A DNA stretch of 64,000 nucleotides from Streptomyces sp. Act143 (GTDB lineage Bacteria; Actinomycetota; Actinomycetes; Streptomycetales; Streptomycetaceae), in NCBI RefSeq assembly GCF_003143935.1, contig NZ_QFRX01000001.1, forward strand, positions 9,376,071 to 9,440,070. Direction: 5' to 3'. Below are positions 7,633-14,485 of this stretch, piece by piece. How positions within the stretch are numbered: position 1 is the stretch's first letter; every line of letters starts with the position of its first letter. A program made the translations under genes and the position numbers. A model generated the notes under the pieces. The model saw only the letters and a list, made by a program, of their open reading frames with translations, was not told the origin of the DNA and did no database searches.

Positions 7633-9288
7633 TCAGCTGGCACCGGGCAGCGCCCGCTCCAGGATCGCCCCCAGGTCCGCCGAGTCGGGCAGCGTGCCGA
7701 AGGCGTGCCCCCAGTCGCCGCCCAGCCGGGTCGCGCAGAAGGCGTCGGCGATCGCGGGCGGGGCGTGCCGGACCAGGAGGGAGGCCTGGAGGGTGAGCGC
7801 CATCTGCTCCACCAGTCGCCGCGCCCCGGTCTCGGAGCCGCCCCGCACCAGGTCCTCGAGCCGGCTCACCGCGGCGTCCAGTCGCGGGTCCGCCCCCTGC
7901 GCCAGGGCCAGTTCGCCGAAGAACGCCTCGGCGGTCCCGGGCTCCCGCGTCAACGCGCGCAGCACATCGAGGGCGTTGACGTTCCCCGAGCCCTCCCAGA
8001 TGGACAGCAGGGGGGCCTCGCGGTAGTGCCGGGGCATGCCGGAGTCCTCGACATAGCCGTTGCCGCCGAGGCATTCCAGCGCCTCCGCGGTGAAGGCCGG
8101 GCCCCGCTTGGTCACCCAGTACTTGCCGACCGCGGTGGCGATCCGCCGGAACGCCTGCTCACCGGCGTCCCCGCGCACCGCCCGGTCGGCCGCGCCGGCC
8201 AGCCGCAGGGTCAGGGTGGTGGCGGCCTCCGACTCCAGGGCGAGATCGGCGAGAACGTTGCGCATCAGCGGCTGATCGACCAGCCGGGCCCCGAACGCGC
8301 TGCGGTGCCGGGCGTGGTGGCCCGCCTCGACGAGCGTCTTGCGCATCAGCGCGGCCGACATCATCACGCAGTCGAGCCGGGTGCAGTTGACCATCTCGAT
8401 GATGGTCTTCACGCCCCGCCCCTCCGGCCCGACCAGCCAGGCCACGGTCCCGTCGAACTCCGGCTCCGAGGAGGCGTTCGACCGGTTGCCGAGCTTGTCC
8501 TTGAGCCGCTGGATGCGGAAGGCGTTGCGGCTGCCGTCGGGCAGGACGCGCGGCACCAGGAAGCAGGACAGCCCGCCTTTGTCCCCGTGAGGGGCTGCCT
8601 GCGCCAGCACCAGGAACACGTCGCACATCGGCGCCGACGTGAACCACTTGTGCCCGCGCAGTGTGTGGACGCCCGGCTCGGCGGTGGGCGTGGCGGTGGT
8701 CGAGTTGGTGCGGACGTCGGACCCGCCCTGCTTCTCGGTCATCCCCATGCCCGCCAGCAGACCGCGCTTCCGCGTGGGCACGCGCAGGCCGGGGTCGTAC
8801 TCCCGGCCGGTCAGCAGCGGTTCGTAGACCTTCGCGAGGTCCGGCTGGTGACGCAGCGCCGGGACGGCGGCATAGGTCATCGAGGTGGGGCAGCCGTGCC
8901 CGGCGTCCGTGTGGCCCCACGCCAGCCCGCCCGCCGTACGCGCGACATGGGCACCGGGCCGGGCGTCCGCCCAGGGTGCGCCGGCCAGTCCCTCGGCGAC
9001 CGCGGTCCGCATCAGGTGGTGCCAGCTCGGATGGAACTCCACCTCGTCGACGCGGTGGCCGTACCGGTCGTGCGTGCGCAGCTCGGGCTCGTGGCGGTTG
9101 GCGAGCTCGGCCCACTCCTGCGCCTCGGCGCTTCCGGCCAGCCGTCCGAGCCGTCGTACGTCCTCCTCGGCCCAGTCGGCGCCCTCGCGGCGCAGCCCCT
9201 CCAGCAGGGCCGTGTCGTCGGAAGCGTCGTACGGGGCCAGGGGCGGGGGCTGGTTGATCACGTCGTGCGTCGCGTGTGTGGAGGCCAT
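7633..9288 (-). CDS. AidB-like acyl-CoA dehydrogenase
   Basis: 551 residues, the AidB length class (longer than ordinary ~390-residue acyl-CoA dehydrogenases). N-terminal extension includes EFHPSWHHLM. The middle region has GCPTSMTYAAVPALR and GMGMTEKQGGSDVRTN, the acyl-CoA dehydrogenase FAD/substrate signature. The C-terminal part has ECLGGNGYVEDSGMPRHYREAPLLSIWEGSGNV, the second family signature. E. coli AidB binds DNA and is linked to alkylation damage; most actinobacterial relatives are presumed isovaleryl-CoA-type dehydrogenases. Divergent from a PaaX-type regulator with 65 bp between, suggesting that regulator controls it and that the substrate is an aromatic or branched acyl-CoA (inference). 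Confidence 0.88.
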   Translation of the reverse strand: MASTHATHDVINQPPPLAPYDASDDTALLEGLRREGADWAEEDVRRLGRLAGSAEAQEWAELANRHEPELRTHDRYGHRVDEVEFHPSWHHLMRTAVAEGLAGAPWADARPGAHVARTAGGLAWGHTDAGHGCPTSMTYAAVPALRHQPDLAKVYEPLLTGREYDPGLRVPTRKRGLLAGMGMTEKQGGSDVRTNSTTATPTAEPGVHTLRGHKWFTSAPMCDVFLVLAQAAPHGDKGGLSCFLVPRVLPDGSRNAFRIQRLKDKLGNRSNASSEPEFDGTVAWLVGPEGRGVKTIIEMVNCTRLDCVMMSAALMRKTLVEAGHHARHRSAFGARLVDQPLMRNVLADLALESEAATTLTLRLAGAADRAVRGDAGEQAFRRIATAVGKYWVTKRGPAFTAEALECLGGNGYVEDSGMPRHYREAPLLSIWEGSGNVNALDVLRALTREPGTAEAFFGELALAQGADPRLDAAVSRLEDLVRGGSETGARRLVEQMALTLQASLLVRHAPPAIADAFCATRLGGDWGHAFGTLPDSADLGAILERALPGAS

Positions 9289-9353
9289 GGACCGAGTGTT
9301 GCACTATTCCTGCGGTCGCAGCAATCATGCAATACGACATACAGTACGTGACC
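9289..9353. promoter_or_regulatory. Divergent control region between AidB-like gene and PaaX regulator
   Basis: This 65-bp spacer holds a perfect inverted repeat CTGCG-GT-CGCAG at 9310-9321, nested inside a wider TTGC...GCAA pair, plus the AT-rich stretch GCAATACGACATACAGTA. It is the only place for both promoters, so an operator here would act on both genes. No confident -10/-35 pair can be chosen. Confidence 0.45.
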
Positions 9354-10109
9354 ATGCGGACGAACACGACGGCTCGAGCCGAGGGGCCGCCCGAGGAGCC
9401 GCCCGAGGAGCTGGAACTGCGCCCGCTGTCCGCGCGCTCGGTCGTCCTGAGCCTGCTGCTGGGGGCGCATCCGCCCGAGCTGCCGGTGAAGGAACTGGTG
9501 CGCCGCGTGGAGCCGTTCGGCGTCGGCGGCTCCACCGCGCGGGCCGCGCTCAGCCGGATGGTGGCCGCCGGCGACCTGCGGCGCACGGACGCCGTCTACC
9601 GGCTCAGCGACCGGCTCCTGGAGCGGCAGCGGCGCCAGGACGACGCCGTACATCCCCGCACGCGCGCGTGGGACGGCGACTGGGAGATGCTCGTCGTCAC
9701 CGCGACGAGCCGTGGCCCCGCCGAACGGGCCGACCTGCGCACCCGTCTGACCGCCCTGCGGCTGGCCGAGCTGCGCGAGGGCGTCTGGCTGCGCCCCGCC
9801 AACCTGTGCCGTCCGCTGCCGGCCGACCTGGACCGGCTGGCCGAGCGCTGCACCGCCCGCCCCGCCCGCCCCGCGGGTGAACTGGCCGCGTCCCTGTGGC
9901 CGCTCGACGCCTGGGCCGCCACCGGAAGGGCCCTGCTCGCCCACGCCTCGCGCGCGGATCGCCCCGCGGAGCTCTTCACCGCCTTCGCGGCGGTCGTACG
10001 GCACCTGCTCGCCGACCCCGTCCTGCCTGCCGGGCTGCTGCCGGGGGACTGGCCGGGACAGGCGCTGCGGGCCGCCTACGCCGACTACCGCCGCGGGCTG
10101 GGCACATGA
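9354..10109 (+). CDS. PaaX-family transcriptional regulator
   Basis: 251 residues from the ATG at 9354; the longer reading from 9276 would run back into the divergent promoter. Winged-helix N-terminus: LSARSVVLSLLLGAHPPELPVKELVRRVEPFGVGGSTARAALSRMVAAGDLRR. A PaaX effector domain follows with DGDWEMLVVT and LREGVWLRPANL. PaaX of E. coli represses phenylacetate catabolism and responds to phenylacetyl-CoA; this copy is next to an acyl-CoA dehydrogenase, so a CoA thioester effector is plausible but not shown. A strong hairpin follows the stop codon. Confidence 0.85.
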   Translation: MRTNTTARAEGPPEEPPEELELRPLSARSVVLSLLLGAHPPELPVKELVRRVEPFGVGGSTARAALSRMVAAGDLRRTDAVYRLSDRLLERQRRQDDAVHPRTRAWDGDWEMLVVTATSRGPAERADLRTRLTALRLAELREGVWLRPANLCRPLPADLDRLAERCTARPARPAGELAASLWPLDAWAATGRALLAHASRADRPAELFTAFAAVVRHLLADPVLPAGLLPGDWPGQALRAAYADYRRGLGT

Positions 10110-10112
10110 TGC

Positions 10113-10157
10113 GGCGGCCGTGCGAAGCGCCGTGCGGGGACGCTTCGTACGGCCGCC
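10113..10157. terminator. Long-stem terminator between convergent genes
   Basis: A 17-bp stem with one mismatch: GGCGGCCGTGCGAAGCG at 10113-10129 pairs with CGCTTCGTACGGCCGCC at 10141-10157 around an 11-base loop. It sits between the PaaX stop (10109) and the pectate lyase stop (10173, opposite strand), so it can end transcription from both sides. Confidence 0.8.
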
Positions 10158-10172
10158 TTCACCGTGGGGGGA

Positions 10173-10976
10173 CTACTTGTAGGTGATGTCGGACGTCGCG
10201 TACTTGCAGTACGTGCCGTCGGGACCGGAGCCGTTGGTGGTCGGCTCCTTGCCCGTGTTGTTGCCGATGTACTTCTGGCAGGGGACGATCTTCTTGCTGG
10301 AGTCTCCGACGATCGTGATGCCCCTCAGGGTCGCGCTGTCGCCGTAGTTGGTGTTGATGCCGACGAGCTTGCCGCCCTTGTAGGTCGCCTCGATGGTGTT
10401 GAGGTTGATCGTCCGCTTGTACTGCGTCGAGCAGTTGCCGCACGAGCGCACGAACGTACCGAAGTTCTTCACCGCGAAGTTGGAGACGTTGAGCGTCCCG
10501 GCGCCGTTGAACTGGAACACCTTGTCGCTGGCTTCCTTCGCGCCGCCACCGGAGATGGTGTAGACGTTCGACGAGGAGGAGCCGCGGAACGTCGCCGCGT
10601 CCTCGCCGACGTCCTCCCACCAGACGTTCTGCAGCGTGCAGCTGCCCTCGCAGTGGATGCCGTCCGCCGCGGGTGCGCCGATGATGACGTTCTTCAGAAC
10701 GGTGCCGGCGGCCAGCTTCAGGATCGGGCCCTGGTCCTCGTCCTGGTTGTCGCTGCCCAGGTCGCCCGTGCCGTAGAGGCGCTTCATCCCGTAGTCCTTG
10801 GTGCCGGACAGGGAGATGGTGGAGGAGACCGCCTGGCTGCCGTTGGCCGTGGGCCAGGTCGCGGCACTCGCCGTCGGCGTATTGAGTGCCATGATCATGC
10901 CAATCGAGAGGCCGAGTGCGGCCGTGGCGCCGGTCAGGGCGCGTCCGCGGGTGCGGGGAGGTGGTGAAGAAGTCAT
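10173..10976 (-). CDS. Secreted pectate lyase, family PL3
   Basis: 267 residues from the ATG at 10976, with GGAAGAAGGA upstream. Signal peptide 1-38: basic MTSSPPPRTRGR, hydrophobic core, then ASA cleavage before ATWP. The mature part is a beta-helix of PL3 type with LKNVIIGAPAADGIHCEGSCTLQNVWWEDVGEDAATF, a KNFGTFVRSCGNC cysteine segment and LRGITIVGDSSK. PL3 enzymes cleave polygalacturonate by calcium-dependent beta-elimination outside the cell. Stop is TAG. Promoter and operator candidates lie about 130 bp upstream, and the gene diverges from the CE1-CBM2 esterase. Together they suggest plant cell-wall attack. Confidence 0.9.
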   Translation of the reverse strand: MTSSPPPRTRGRALTGATAALGLSIGMIMALNTPTASAATWPTANGSQAVSSTISLSGTKDYGMKRLYGTGDLGSDNQDEDQGPILKLAAGTVLKNVIIGAPAADGIHCEGSCTLQNVWWEDVGEDAATFRGSSSSNVYTISGGGAKEASDKVFQFNGAGTLNVSNFAVKNFGTFVRSCGNCSTQYKRTINLNTIEATYKGGKLVGINTNYGDSATLRGITIVGDSSKKIVPCQKYIGNNTGKEPTTNGSGPDGTYCKYATSDITYK

Positions 10977-11022
10977 GTCCCGATTCCTTCTTCCTGTTGG
11001 GGGGTGGTCGCGAACATGTACA

Positions 11023-11042
11023 TGAATGACGTTCGTCATTCA
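11023..11042. promoter_or_regulatory. Perfect inverted repeat in the pectate lyase leader
   Basis: TGAATGAC-GTTC-GTCATTCA, eight-base arms with a four-base spacer, preceded at 11015-11024 by the palindrome CATGTACATG. It lies in the presumed 5' leader of the pectate lyase, about 47 bp before its ATG. It could be an operator for an unidentified regulator. Confidence 0.5.
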
Positions 11043-11111
11043 GAACAGAGTGCGCGTACATCGTGACCTTTTGTGCGGCTGGCCGCATCAGTCGGTCACG
11101 CTGCTGAACGG

Positions 11112-11140
11112 AACGTAGGGGGCAAGCGCTTTCTAGTCAA
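11112..11140 (-). promoter_or_regulatory. Predicted pectate lyase promoter with internal LacI-type operator
   Basis: Read on the minus strand: -35 TTGACT (complement of 11135-11140), a 17-bp spacer, -10 TACGTT (complement of 11112-11117). The spacer contains AAGCGCTT at 11124-11131, a palindrome with the central CG typical of LacI-family operators. A repressor there would block polymerase directly. Transcription would start near 11105, giving a leader of about 130 nt. Confidence 0.65.
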
Positions 11141-11202
11141 CGCTTTGCGCAGAAGAGATCCGGGTGCCGCTGGTCGTGGCCCGGATCGCCGCGCGGAAAG
11201 CG

Positions 11203-11216
11203 TGGGAGCGCTTCCA
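11203..11216. promoter_or_regulatory. CebR-like operator upstream of the CBM2 esterase
   Basis: TGGGAGCGCTTCCA differs by one base from the CebR palindrome TGGGAGCGCTCCCA known to control cellulose and cello-oligosaccharide genes in Streptomyces. It is 80 bp upstream of the esterase GTG start. The CBM2 on that protein fits cellulose-linked control. Confidence 0.65.
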
Positions 11217-11296
11217 TGACGGCCATGTGCATGCCACCATTCCTGTTGCTCCCCTCAGCGATGCCCCCACGAGCCGTCATCACGAAGGGACCCACC

Positions 11297-12613
11297 GTGT
11301 CCGCCACTGTCGGCACCATCGCGAGGAGACCGCTGCGCGCGGTCCTTGTCGCGCTCCACGGAATGCTGGTGGCCTTGCTCGCCGCAGCGCTCCTCACCGC
11401 ACCTCCGGCCGCCGCGAAGGAGGCCGCTCCGACCGCCACGCTCACCGAGATCACGAACTTCGGTGCGAACCCCAGCAACCTGCAGATGTACCTGTACGTC
11501 CCGGCGACCGTCACCGCCGACCCGGCCGTCCTGGTGGCCGTTCACTACTGCACCGGCTCCGGCCCGGCGATGTACTCCGGCACCGAGTACGCCTCGCTGG
11601 CGGACCAGTACGGGTTCATCGTCGTGTACCCGTCCGTCACCCGGGCCAGCAAGTGCTTCGACGTCGCCTCGCCGCAGGCGCTCAAACGCGGCGGCGGCAG
11701 CGATCCGGTCGGCATCAAGTCGATGGTCGACTGGACGGTCGCCACCTACCACGCCGACACCAGCCGCATCTTCGCCACCGGCATCTCCTCCGGCGCGATG
11801 ATGACCAACGTCCTGCTCGGCGACTACCCGGACGTCTTCGCGGCGGGCGCGGCCTTCTCGGGCGTGCCGTTCGGCTGCTTCGCCACCACTGACGGCTCCG
11901 AGTGGAACAGTGCCTGCGCGCAGGGCACGGTCAGCCACACCGCGCAGGAGTGGGGCGACATCGCCCGCGCCGCCTACCCCGGTTACAGCGGCCCCCGGCC
12001 ACGCATGCAGCTGTGGCACGGCACCGCCGACGACACGCTGCGCTATCCCAACTTCGGCGAGGAGATCAAGCAGTGGACCAATGTGCTCGGGGTGAGCCAG
12101 ACTCCGGCCGCCACCGACTCGCCCCGGTCCGGCTGGACCCGCACCCGCTACGGCGGCACCGGTGACCGTGCCCCCGTGGAGGCGATCAGCCTCCAGGGCG
12201 TCGGCCACAACCTGTACAGCTACGGCGTGATGGGGCCGATGGCCGTGCACTTCTTCGGCCTCGACGGCGGTGGCACCGTGCCCCAGCCGCCCGCGGGTCC
12301 CTGCAAGGTGACCGTGACGACCAACGCCTGGAGCACCGGTCTGACCGCCTCCGTGACCGTCACCAACACCGGCACGACCACGGTCGACGGCTGGCAGCTC
12401 GCCTTCACGCTGCCCGGCGGGCAGACGATCACCAACGGCTGGAACGCCACGTACGCGCCGAGTTCCGGCCCGGTGACGGCGACGAACGCCTCGTACAACG
12501 CGACGCTCGCCCCGAACGCGAGCGTCAGCATCGGTTACCAGGCGACGCACACCGGGAACAGTGCGGCGCCGGGCTCCTTCAGTCTCAACGGAACGGCCTG
12601 CACGGTCGGTTGA
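11297..12613 (+). CDS. Secreted CE1/PHB-depolymerase-type esterase with C-terminal CBM2
   Basis: 438 residues from the GTG at 11297, preceded by GAAGGGA; earlier in-frame ATGs lie over the operator. Signal peptide 1-40 (RRPLRAVLVALHG...TAPPAAA). Catalytic alpha/beta hydrolase domain about 45-322: nucleophile motif GISSG (Ser164), acid around HGTADDTLRYPN (Asp245 or 246), His304 in GVGHNLY. A PQPPAGP linker joins a CBM2 at about 335-438 with conserved tryptophans and two cysteines (Cys336, near-terminal Cys). The family includes acetylxylan and feruloyl esterases and PHB depolymerases; the CBM2 points to plant cell wall, so xylan deacetylation is most likely. The CebR-like box upstream supports this. 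Confidence 0.88.
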   Translation: MSATVGTIARRPLRAVLVALHGMLVALLAAALLTAPPAAAKEAAPTATLTEITNFGANPSNLQMYLYVPATVTADPAVLVAVHYCTGSGPAMYSGTEYASLADQYGFIVVYPSVTRASKCFDVASPQALKRGGGSDPVGIKSMVDWTVATYHADTSRIFATGISSGAMMTNVLLGDYPDVFAAGAAFSGVPFGCFATTDGSEWNSACAQGTVSHTAQEWGDIARAAYPGYSGPRPRMQLWHGTADDTLRYPNFGEEIKQWTNVLGVSQTPAATDSPRSGWTRTRYGGTGDRAPVEAISLQGVGHNLYSYGVMGPMAVHFFGLDGGGTVPQPPAGPCKVTVTTNAWSTGLTASVTVTNTGTTTVDGWQLAFTLPGGQTITNGWNATYAPSSGPVTATNASYNATLAPNASVSIGYQATHTGNSAAPGSFSLNGTACTVG

Positions 12614-12635
12614 CGCATTCCGGCCGCAGGCGCCG

Positions 12636-12737
12636 TCAGTACGGCAGCAGTCGCCCCGACGGTGTCCTGCGGTCGATCGTCTCGTCCCGGCGCGGGGCGG
12701 GCCGGCGGATGACTCGGATGCGGGTCTGACCCTTCAT
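12636..12737 (-). CDS. Very small basic protein of 33 residues
   Basis: ATG at 12735-12737 is preceded on the minus strand by GAGGAGG with a five-base gap to the start, a strong ribosome site. The peptide starts MKGQTRIRVIRRPAPRRDE and ends TPSGRLLPY, with nine arginines in 33 residues. It is convergent with the esterase (23 bp gap) and lies downstream of the old-yellow-enzyme gene on the same strand, separated from it by a terminator hairpin. I do not recognise a family. The ribosome site and arginine-rich bias make it a fair candidate, but coding is unproven. Confidence 0.5.
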   Translation of the reverse strand: MKGQTRIRVIRRPAPRRDETIDRRTPSGRLLPY

Positions 12738-12873
12738 GACGCCCTCCTCATGCCTGATACCAACAGCCTCGCTGTCGCGGGCGCCCGGCACATCGTGCCT
12801 GGGAAGGCATTACCCCTGACCTCGGGGGAGCAACCGCGGCGGTCGCGCTACTTCTCCGGGACGACCGGACGGC

Positions 12874-12900
12874 ACCGGGACCTACGCCTGAGGTCCCGGT
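12874..12900. terminator. Terminator after the old-yellow-enzyme gene
   Basis: Perfect ten-base stem ACCGGGACCT (12874-12883) and AGGTCCCGGT (12891-12900) with a seven-base loop. It is 25 bp past the stop of the minus-strand oxidoreductase. The rest of 12738-12873 shows no gene that I can support. Confidence 0.75.
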
Positions 12901-12924
12901 CCTCCCGGTGCGCGGCCCGAGGTC

Positions 12925-14004
12925 TCAGACCGACCGGTGGTACTGGTCCGGCACGTGCACGTCCCCGCCCAGCCGGCGCGCGGCCTGCCGCGCCCAGGAC
13001 GGGTTGCGCAGCAGTTCACGGCCCAGCAGTACGGCGTCCGCCTCGCCGTTGACCAGGATCTTCTCGGCCTGTTCGGGCTCGGTGATCAGACCGACCGCGG
13101 CGACCGGCAGCGTGGTCTCGGCCTTGACGCGGGCCGCGAAGGGCACCTGGTAGCCGGGGCCGATCGGCATCCGGACGCCGGCGGCGTTGCCGCCGGTGGA
13201 GACGTCGAGCAGGTCGATGCCATGGGCCTGGAGATCGGCGGCGAACCGGACGGTGTCGTCCGGCGTCCAGCCGCCCTCCTCCAGCCAGTCCGTCGCCGAG
13301 ATGCGGAAGAACAGCGGCTTGTCGTCCGGCCACACCTCCCGTACGGCGTCCACGACTTCGAGCGCGAAGCGGGTGCGGTTCTCGTACGAGCCGCCGTAGG
13401 CGTCGGTGCGGTGGTTGGAGTGCGGGGAGAGGAAGTTGCCGATCAAGTAGCCGTGGGCGCCGTGGATTTCGGCGATCTCGAAGCCGGCCGCGAGGGCCCG
13501 GCGGGCGGCGTCCGCGAACTGGCCGACGACCTGCTGGATCTGAGTGACCGTCAACTCGGCGGGTACGGGGTGCTGGTCGTCGAACGCCACCGGGCTCGGC
13601 GCGGACGGCTGCCAGCCGAGCCCCTCCGGCCCGACCGGCGCGCCGCCCTTCCAGGGCCGCTCGGTCGACGCCTTGCGCCCGGCGTGCGCGAGCTGGATGC
13701 CCGGGACGGTGCCCTGCCCCACCAGGAAGCGGGTGATCCGGCGGAACGCCTCGACCTGGGTGTCGTTCCAGATGCCGAGGTCGTACGGCGAGATCCGGCC
13801 CTCCGGGCTCACCCCCGTGGCCTCGACGATGACCAGGCCGGTGCCGCCCGCCGCCCGCGCCGCGTAGTGCGCGAAGTGCCAGTCGTTGGGCGCCCCGGTG
13901 TCCGGGCCCTCGGGTGCCGCGGAGTACTGGCACATCGGCGGCATCCACACGCGGTTCGGGATCGTCAGGTCGCGCAGGGTGTAGGGCTCGAAGAGTGCGC
14001 TCAC
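12925..14004 (-). CDS. NADH:flavin oxidoreductase, YqjM-type old yellow enzyme
   Basis: 359 residues from the GTG at 14004, placed six bases after GGAG; the ATG at 14016 has no site. FMN TIM barrel beginning ALFEPYTLRDLTIPNRVWMPPMCQYSA, where the cysteine of PPMCQY is the YqjM-class redox-tuning residue. The catalytic-site segment AEIHGAHGYLIGNFLSPHSNHRTDAYGGSYENRTRF carries His-x-x-His-type substrate ligands. C-terminal VLLGRELLRNPSW binds the FMN phosphate. These enzymes reduce activated C=C bonds using NAD(P)H. Divergent from an ArsR-family regulator with paired operators between them, so electrophile- or oxidant-responsive expression is likely (inference). Confidence 0.92.
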   Translation of the reverse strand: MSALFEPYTLRDLTIPNRVWMPPMCQYSAAPEGPDTGAPNDWHFAHYAARAAGGTGLVIVEATGVSPEGRISPYDLGIWNDTQVEAFRRITRFLVGQGTVPGIQLAHAGRKASTERPWKGGAPVGPEGLGWQPSAPSPVAFDDQHPVPAELTVTQIQQVVGQFADAARRALAAGFEIAEIHGAHGYLIGNFLSPHSNHRTDAYGGSYENRTRFALEVVDAVREVWPDDKPLFFRISATDWLEEGGWTPDDTVRFAADLQAHGIDLLDVSTGGNAAGVRMPIGPGYQVPFAARVKAETTLPVAAVGLITEPEQAEKILVNGEADAVLLGRELLRNPSWARQAARRLGGDVHVPDQYHRSV

Positions 14005-14042
14005 GGCGGGCTCCATTCGTCACGGGACCGGTGGTCGACTCG

Positions 14043-14092
14043 TACGATAGGCATCGTAGTACGGCGGATGTCAAACTACGAAGGGTTTCGTA
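14043..14092. promoter_or_regulatory. Twin operators between old yellow enzyme and ArsR regulator
   Basis: Two inverted repeats of the same design: TACGAT-AGGC-ATCGTA at 14043-14058 and TACGAA-GGGT-TTCGTA at 14077-14092. Arms are six bases, spacers four, and centres 34 bp apart. Both lie in the 130-bp divergent spacer, a natural site for the adjacent ArsR protein to repress both genes. Confidence 0.7.
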
Positions 14093-14134
14093 CAATGGGG
14101 TTTCCCGAACGCTTCCCGAAGAGGTGGAACCGCC

Positions 14135-14485
14135 GTGACCTCGCCCGCCGCCGTCAGCAGCCGCGACCTCCCGCATCCGGCCCGGGACGAGATCCGGCTG
14201 GAGCCGATCCTGCACGCGCTCTCCGACCCGATGCGCCTGGCGATCGTGCGTGAGCTCGCCGCCGTCGGTGACGAGCTGACGTGTTCGCAGTTCGAGCTGC
14301 CGGTCACCAAGTCCACCACCACGCACCACTTCCGGGTGCTGCGCGAGGCGGGGGTGATCCGGCAGATCTACCGGGGTACGTCGAAGATGAACGGACTGCG
14401 CAAGGACGACCTAGACGACCTCTTCCCGGGACTGCTCGACGCCCTGCTCGGTGCCGCCGACCGGCAGGCCGTCCGTCTCGGCTGA
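14135..14485 (+). CDS. ArsR-family (winged helix) transcriptional regulator
   Basis: 116 residues from a GTG with GAGGTGG upstream. Winged-helix core: ILHALSDPMRLAIVRELAAVGDELTCSQFELPVTKSTTTHHFRVLREAGVIRQIYRGTSKMNGLRKDDLDDLFPGLL. One cysteine (LTCSQF) lies at the start of the recognition region. There is no ELCVCDL-type metal site, so it is probably not an arsenic sensor; redox or ligand sensing is possible. Its last 75 bases overlap the 3' end of the convergent permease gene. Confidence 0.88.
   Translation: MTSPAAVSSRDLPHPARDEIRLEPILHALSDPMRLAIVRELAAVGDELTCSQFELPVTKSTTTHHFRVLREAGVIRQIYRGTSKMNGLRKDDLDDLFPGLLDALLGAADRQAVRLG

Noticed and set aside
12561..13052. 163-codon plus-strand ORF across the gap after the esterase
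   Set aside because: It overlaps the esterase end and the oxidoreductase end and has no domain; a 33-codon minus-strand ORF with a strong ribosome site is the better candidate here.
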